Origin: Anaerolineales bacterium
Lineage (GTDB): Bacteria; Chloroflexota; Anaerolineae; Anaerolineales; Villigracilaceae
Assembly (NCBI GenBank): GCA_030680795.1
Contig: JAUXUL010000014.1
Span: forward strand, 1-53,287
DNA: 53,287 nucleotides
Direction of reading: 5' to 3'
A program made the translations under genes and the position numbers. Under the pieces are notes generated by a model. The model did no database searches. It saw only the letters and a program-made list of their open reading frames with translations, and had not been told where the DNA came from. Positions 50,287 through 53,287 of this stretch are shown one piece after another; the first letter of the stretch is position 1; each line of letters begins with the position of its first letter.

Positions 50287-50689
50287 AGTTCTGTTTGACC
50301 TGAATATCATATTGGATGTTTTGCAGGAACGCGAGCCGTTCTATGAGATGTCCGCTCAATTGCTTGCCTATGCCGAGACTGGAAAAATACAAGGGTTTAT
50401 CGCATCACATTCGCTAACCACCCTGTTTTATTTGATTCAAAAAGGCAAATCCACCGCTTATGCAAAAGTGACCATCACAAACCTTCTGCAAATTCTTAAA
50501 GTTGCATCCGTTGACCAATCCACGATTGAACAGGCATTAAGCCTGCCCTACAAAGATTTTGAAGACGCGGTGCAAATGATGGCGGCAGTGCAGTGCAAAG
50601 CAGATTATCTCGTCACGCGCAACGTAAAGGATTTTCAACCAGCGCCGCTGTCAGTGATACAACCAAGCGAATTGCTCTCGTTGATATAG
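50270..50689 (+). CDS. PIN-domain toxin
   Basis: A 139-residue PIN-domain ribonuclease of the PIN_3 type: KVLFDLNIILDVLQEREPF (first acid Asp10), IASHSLTTLFYLI, and late acids in PYKDFEDAVQMMAAVQ and KADYLVTRNVKDF. The start ATG 50270 lies inside the antitoxin gene. It is flanked by direct repeats on both sides of the module, as is VapBC at 36890. Confidence 0.85.
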   Translation: MAQKIKVLFDLNIILDVLQEREPFYEMSAQLLAYAETGKIQGFIASHSLTTLFYLIQKGKSTAYAKVTITNLLQILKVASVDQSTIEQALSLPYKDFEDAVQMMAAVQCKADYLVTRNVKDFQPAPLSVIQPSELLSLI

Positions 50690-50720
50690 AGACTTTGGAA
50701 GATTTCAGACCCGCCGAAGG

Positions 50721-50870
50721 TGTCTCATCGTGACGCCTGTTGATCACACTCCTCCCGCGGACATGTGACTCGCAACGCAAGCCTTTTGCGGATACATATC
50801 ATGTCTCATCGTGACACGTGTCAACCACACCCTCGCGCGGACATGTGACTCGCAACGCAAGCCTTTTGAG
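50721..50870 (+). repeat. Tandem direct repeats, right of second PIN pair
   Basis: Two units of 81-bp period, each with TGTCTCATCGTGAC and CGCGGACATGTGACTCGCAA (starts 50721 and 50802). The second half of each unit is the repeat also found at 49890. No gene lies in the 300-bp gap. Confidence 0.75.
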
Positions 50871-50990
50871 AACGTGTGCTTGTTAGTAGACATGCCAAGC
50901 CTTATTTTGGCGTCCATGTGATATGCCCTTTTTGTCGTATACTGTTGGTAACAATCGATCTATTGTTTATCGAATATAAGGATGTAAATT

Positions 50991-51584
50991 ATGCTTCTTG
51001 ATAAATGCCCACACTGCGAAACGAGTCATGTTCAGACTTCACCTAGATTTGAAGAGAGTTTTGATGCAGAAACCAATGAATTAGTATGGGGAGTTATACG
51101 GTGTCAAAACCCAAAATGTCATCGTTTAATACTTGTTGTAACGAGCAAGGGGATAGTTCAATATATATATCCTGTTGGTTCGTTTCAGTTAGATCCTAAA
51201 GTTAATATATCCCAAGAAATTCGCGATGATTTCAGAGAAGCAGGACTTTGCCTATCTGCGGGCTGCTATAAAGCATCAATGGTTATGAGCCGCAGGGTTT
51301 TGCAAAGATGTTTGAAAGAACAAGGAGCTTCGCAACGTCAACTTGTGGATGCAATAGACTATGTTATGAAAGAAGGCATCCTAAGAAAGCCCTTCCATAA
51401 GGTAGCTACGGAAATTAGGCAATATGGAAATTTGGGGGCACATCCAGATGATGACCAACTTGTTAATGTAAATGAAAAGAACGCCAAGCAAGTGCTTGAT
51501 TTTGTCAGACTACTTATCCATGATTTTTATGAAGTGCCAGCAGCTGCTGAAAATTTACGTCAAGAACGTGAAGGTAGTAAATAG
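50991..51584 (+). CDS. DUF4145 domain protein
   Basis: A 197-residue soluble protein. A zinc-ribbon-like N terminus (CPHCETS, CQNPKCHRL) is followed by the DUF4145 helices: AGLCLSAGCYKASMVMSRRVLQRCL, LVDAIDYVMKEG and IRQYGNLGAHPDDD. The domain is often found in or near defence and restriction systems, but its function is unknown. The gene is AT-rich compared with its surroundings and follows the PIN pair and its repeats, so it may be part of an acquired block. Confidence 0.75.
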   Translation: MLLDKCPHCETSHVQTSPRFEESFDAETNELVWGVIRCQNPKCHRLILVVTSKGIVQYIYPVGSFQLDPKVNISQEIRDDFREAGLCLSAGCYKASMVMSRRVLQRCLKEQGASQRQLVDAIDYVMKEGILRKPFHKVATEIRQYGNLGAHPDDDQLVNVNEKNAKQVLDFVRLLIHDFYEVPAAAENLRQEREGSK

Positions 51585-51650
51585 GAAAAAATACTCCTGT
51601 TGTTGCTGTAACTACATTTTGAAGATTATCAGCCCAAAGTAGAATCCCCC

Positions 51651-51679
51651 TTGACACGAATCCCTCTCCGTCATAGAAT
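51651..51679 (+). promoter_or_regulatory. Promoter of the trpE leader
   Basis: TTGACA (51651-51656), a 17-base spacer and TAGAAT (51674-51679), close to consensus. Confidence 0.75.
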
Positions 51680-51686
51680 ATCGCCC

Positions 51687-52060
51687 AACATCATACATAA
51701 AACGCTGACGAGGACGAGTAGGCTTCAAAGCGATTACCAGAGAGCCGAGCAGAAGTGATGCAAGCAAGGCAAAAGCGCAGAAGTCGAATGGCCCTCCGAG
51801 TACGAAGAGAAAGTCTGATAGTCGCTAGTCACATAGTCGGCTGGTCAGAGCGAGTACCAGAGTCGGGAACTGCACCCGTTACAACGCAGAGTCACTTAGC
51901 GACTAGTAGACCACGAGACTAGCGACTAGCTGACTAAATAGTGAAGCTGGCTTCTGGATCTCTGTTGCTCACAACAGAGATTTTTTGTTAAGACACTTCA
52001 AACCTGGGTTGGCACCACGGGAATCCCCTCTCGTCCCTATGGACGGAGGGGATTTTGTTT
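51687..52060 (+). promoter_or_regulatory. T-box riboswitch leader of trpE
   Basis: Has the marks of a T-box that senses uncharged tRNA. Stem I begins GACGAGGACGAGTAGGCTTC and has an AGAGAG bulge (51741-51746). Stem III is CTCTGTTG / CAACAGAG (51959-51980). The T-box core is TTGGCACCACGG (52009-52020). Two UGG triplets (51948, 51955) near the base of stem I are candidate Trp specifiers. Uncharged tRNA-Trp would favour the antiterminator and allow trpE expression. Stem I is unusually long: it includes GTCGCTAGTC and GACTAGCGAC units (51820-51935) and a second TACCAGAG about 113 bases after the first. Confidence 0.75.
52022..52060 (+). terminator. T-box-controlled intrinsic terminator
   Basis: AATCCCCT ... 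CGTCC and GGACG ... AGGGGATT form the stem (52022-52054), followed by TTTTGTTTT. It competes with the antiterminator built on the T-box core. Confidence 0.8.
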
Positions 52061-52068
52061 TAATCATG

Positions 52069-52135
52069 CGTAGGGGCGGGGTCTCCCCGCCCAATCTCGT
52101 CCGATGAAACGGGGCGAGAGGACCTCGCCCCTACG
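52069..52135. repeat. GC-rich palindromic repeat between T-box and trpE
   Basis: CGTAGGGGCG (52069-52078) and CGCCCCTACG (52126-52135) form perfect 10-bp ends, with inner GGGG/CCCC pairs. It separates the terminator from the trpE ribosome site and would fold in the read-through message. Confidence 0.75.
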
Positions 52136-52158
52136 TCACCAAAAAATTAGGAGCAACC

Positions 52159-53287
52159 ATGCTGCTAGAATCAACCACCGTAACCACCATCATCCGCGAA
52201 GTCTCAGCGGACCTTGAAACCCCCGTCAGTTTGTATCTCAAACTGAGCGGCGACGGCGCGTCCTTTTTATTGGAATCCGTTGAAGGCGGGGAAAGAATTG
52301 CGCGTTATTCGTTTATCGGTGTCCAGCCGCGGGCGGAATATATTCTGCGCGATGGTCAGGTCGAGATCAAGGAAAACGGCGAAACACGAATCGTTCAACT
52401 CAATGATGCTGACCCGACAATATTTTTGCAAAATGAAATGAGCCGCTTTCCCGCCCTCAGCTTGCCGAACGCGCCGCGCTTCACAGGTGGGTTGGTGGGC
52501 TACCTCGGGTATGAGTCTGTTCGTTATTTTGAACCAACTCTCAGCAGGAAAATGAACCGCGCTCGTGGGTCGAGTAGCCCCGTGCGCGTCGGGGCGTATC
52601 GAGACCAAATCCCTGATGGAATATATTTACTCGCTGACACCATCGTCGCATTCGATCATGCGCGCCGCACCATTTTCCTCATCGCAAATGTTTTGGATGG
52701 CGATACACAAGTCGCCGAGGATAAACTTGATTCAATTGCCGCGCGAATTCATGAGCCTTTGCCGCCCACGCAGAATATAAAAGTCACATCGTCAAAGGTC
52801 ACGGCGAATCACACGCAGGGAACCTATGAAGATATGGTTCGCGCCGCCAAAGAGCACATCGCCGCGGGCGACATTTTTCAAGTAGTTCTTTCACAATGCT
52901 TCAGCCGCGAAACGAATGTCCAGCCTTTCGATGTCTATCGCGCCGTGCGCCGCCTCAACCCTTCGCCGTACATGTTCTTTTTTGATTTCGGAACCGTGGA
53001 CGGCGAGCCGCTGTATCTGTGTGGATCGTCGCCTGAGATGTTCGTGCGTTTGGAAGGAAATACCGCCTCTCTCCGCCCGATCGCTGGGACACGACCCCGA
53101 GGAGCAGATGCCAACGCTGATGATTCTCTCGCCAAAGACCTGCTTGCCGACCCGAAGGAACGCGCGGAACATGTCATGTTGGTTGACCTGGGTCGCAACG
53201 ATCTGGGACGCGTGTGCGAATATGGCACGATCAAAGTTTCTGATTTCTTCACCGTTGAAAAATATTCACATGTCATGCACATTGTCT
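52159..53287 (+). CDS. trpE: Anthranilate synthase component I (partial)
   Basis: The first 376 codons of a TrpE that runs past the window end. The N-terminal domain has the Trp-binding LLES region (SFLLESVEGGERIARYSFIG). The chorismate-binding domain has YEDMVRAAKEHIAAGDIFQV, PSPYMFFFDFG, GSSPEMFVRL, RPIAGTRPRG and DLGRNDLGRV. It makes anthranilate from chorismate and glutamine or NH3. The ATG 52159 follows AGGAG by seven bases. Residues of about 137-151 (around GSSSPVRVGAYRD) are encoded by a palindromic repeat at 52566-52609, inserted in frame in a surface loop. A T-box leader controls expression. Confidence 0.93.
   Translation, partial: MLLESTTVTTIIREVSADLETPVSLYLKLSGDGASFLLESVEGGERIARYSFIGVQPRAEYILRDGQVEIKENGETRIVQLNDADPTIFLQNEMSRFPALSLPNAPRFTGGLVGYLGYESVRYFEPTLSRKMNRARGSSSPVRVGAYRDQIPDGIYLLADTIVAFDHARRTIFLIANVLDGDTQVAEDKLDSIAARIHEPLPPTQNIKVTSSKVTANHTQGTYEDMVRAAKEHIAAGDIFQVVLSQCFSRETNVQPFDVYRAVRRLNPSPYMFFFDFGTVDGEPLYLCGSSPEMFVRLEGNTASLRPIAGTRPRGADANADDSLAKDLLADPKERAEHVMLVDLGRNDLGRVCEYGTIKVSDFFTVEKYSHVMHIV
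52566..52609 (+). repeat. Palindromic repeat in frame within trpE
   Basis: GGGTCGAGTAGCCCCG and CGGGGCGTATCGAGACC form a hairpin with a CCCCG/CGGGG core. It matches the nested repeat at 39278-39318 at most positions. It adds about 15 residues to TrpE between YFEPTLSRK and IPDGIYLLADT without breaking the frame. Confidence 0.75.

Noticed and set aside
50721-50870. CRISPR array right of the PIN pair
   Set aside because: Only two tandem units with near-identical spacers; there are no cas genes in the window.
51720-51940. CRISPR-like or tRNA-like array in the trpE leader
   Set aside because: The GACTAGCGAC units are irregular and inverted, with no constant spacing, and fit T-box stem I or an insertion.

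Overview
The window looks like chromosomal DNA of a Chloroflexota bacterium, most likely class Anaerolineae. This is inferred from the family mix, not from a search. Points in favour are lipoproteins with Thr/Pro-rich or NBR1-Ig-like regions, a topoisomerase I carrying an extra N-terminal zinc ribbon, an ffh / rpsP / khpA / rimM / dprA / topA neighbourhood, roughly balanced GC, possible leaderless promoters, and many short palindromic repeats between genes.

Layout. 1-2 kb: an integron-like locus, with a PIN-domain gene divergent from a broken integron-type integrase. 2-9.7 kb: three exported lipoproteins (TolB-like, M23 peptidase, NBR1-Ig-like) around recA, then an SLC13/TrkA-C permease. 9.7-21 kb: small metabolic and signalling genes (CoA-binding protein, deoxynucleoside kinase, cNMP/SpoIIE phosphatase, cystathionine-type PLP enzyme, PIG-L deacetylase, two VOC proteins, aminotransferase), a TumA/TumE-type pair, and a 950-residue fusion of a GCS2-like ligase to an M20 hydrolase. 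21-31 kb: mostly minus strand, with Smr, GNAT, histidine phosphatase, nucleotidyltransferase pair, rarA, EamA transporter, HAD, a split family I CoA-transferase and a P5C dehydrogenase. 31-33 kb: a thioredoxin-like lipoprotein with an in-frame UGA at the first Cys of CxxC, then an UMF1 transporter. 33-45 kb: ffh, an opposite-strand block (GT-C glycosyltransferase, VapBC, TIR protein), then rpsP-khpA-rimM-dprA-manC-topA. 45-53 kb: methyltransferase, membrane protein, greA, dGTPase, tRNA-Leu, a second PIN toxin-antitoxin pair, a DUF4145 protein, and a T-box leader followed by trpE, which runs off the end.

The most interesting points are the candidate selenoprotein at 30984-31541, the triply broken integron integrase with a palindromic element inside its catalytic domain, the GCS2-M20 fusion, and repeat-family DNA that has entered coding sequence in frame (trpE, lipoprotein signal peptide). 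Two toxin-antitoxin pairs are bracketed by direct repeats, and an opposite-strand accessory block separates ffh from rpsP. At least five families of short inverted-repeat elements recur in the window and account for much of the intergenic DNA.
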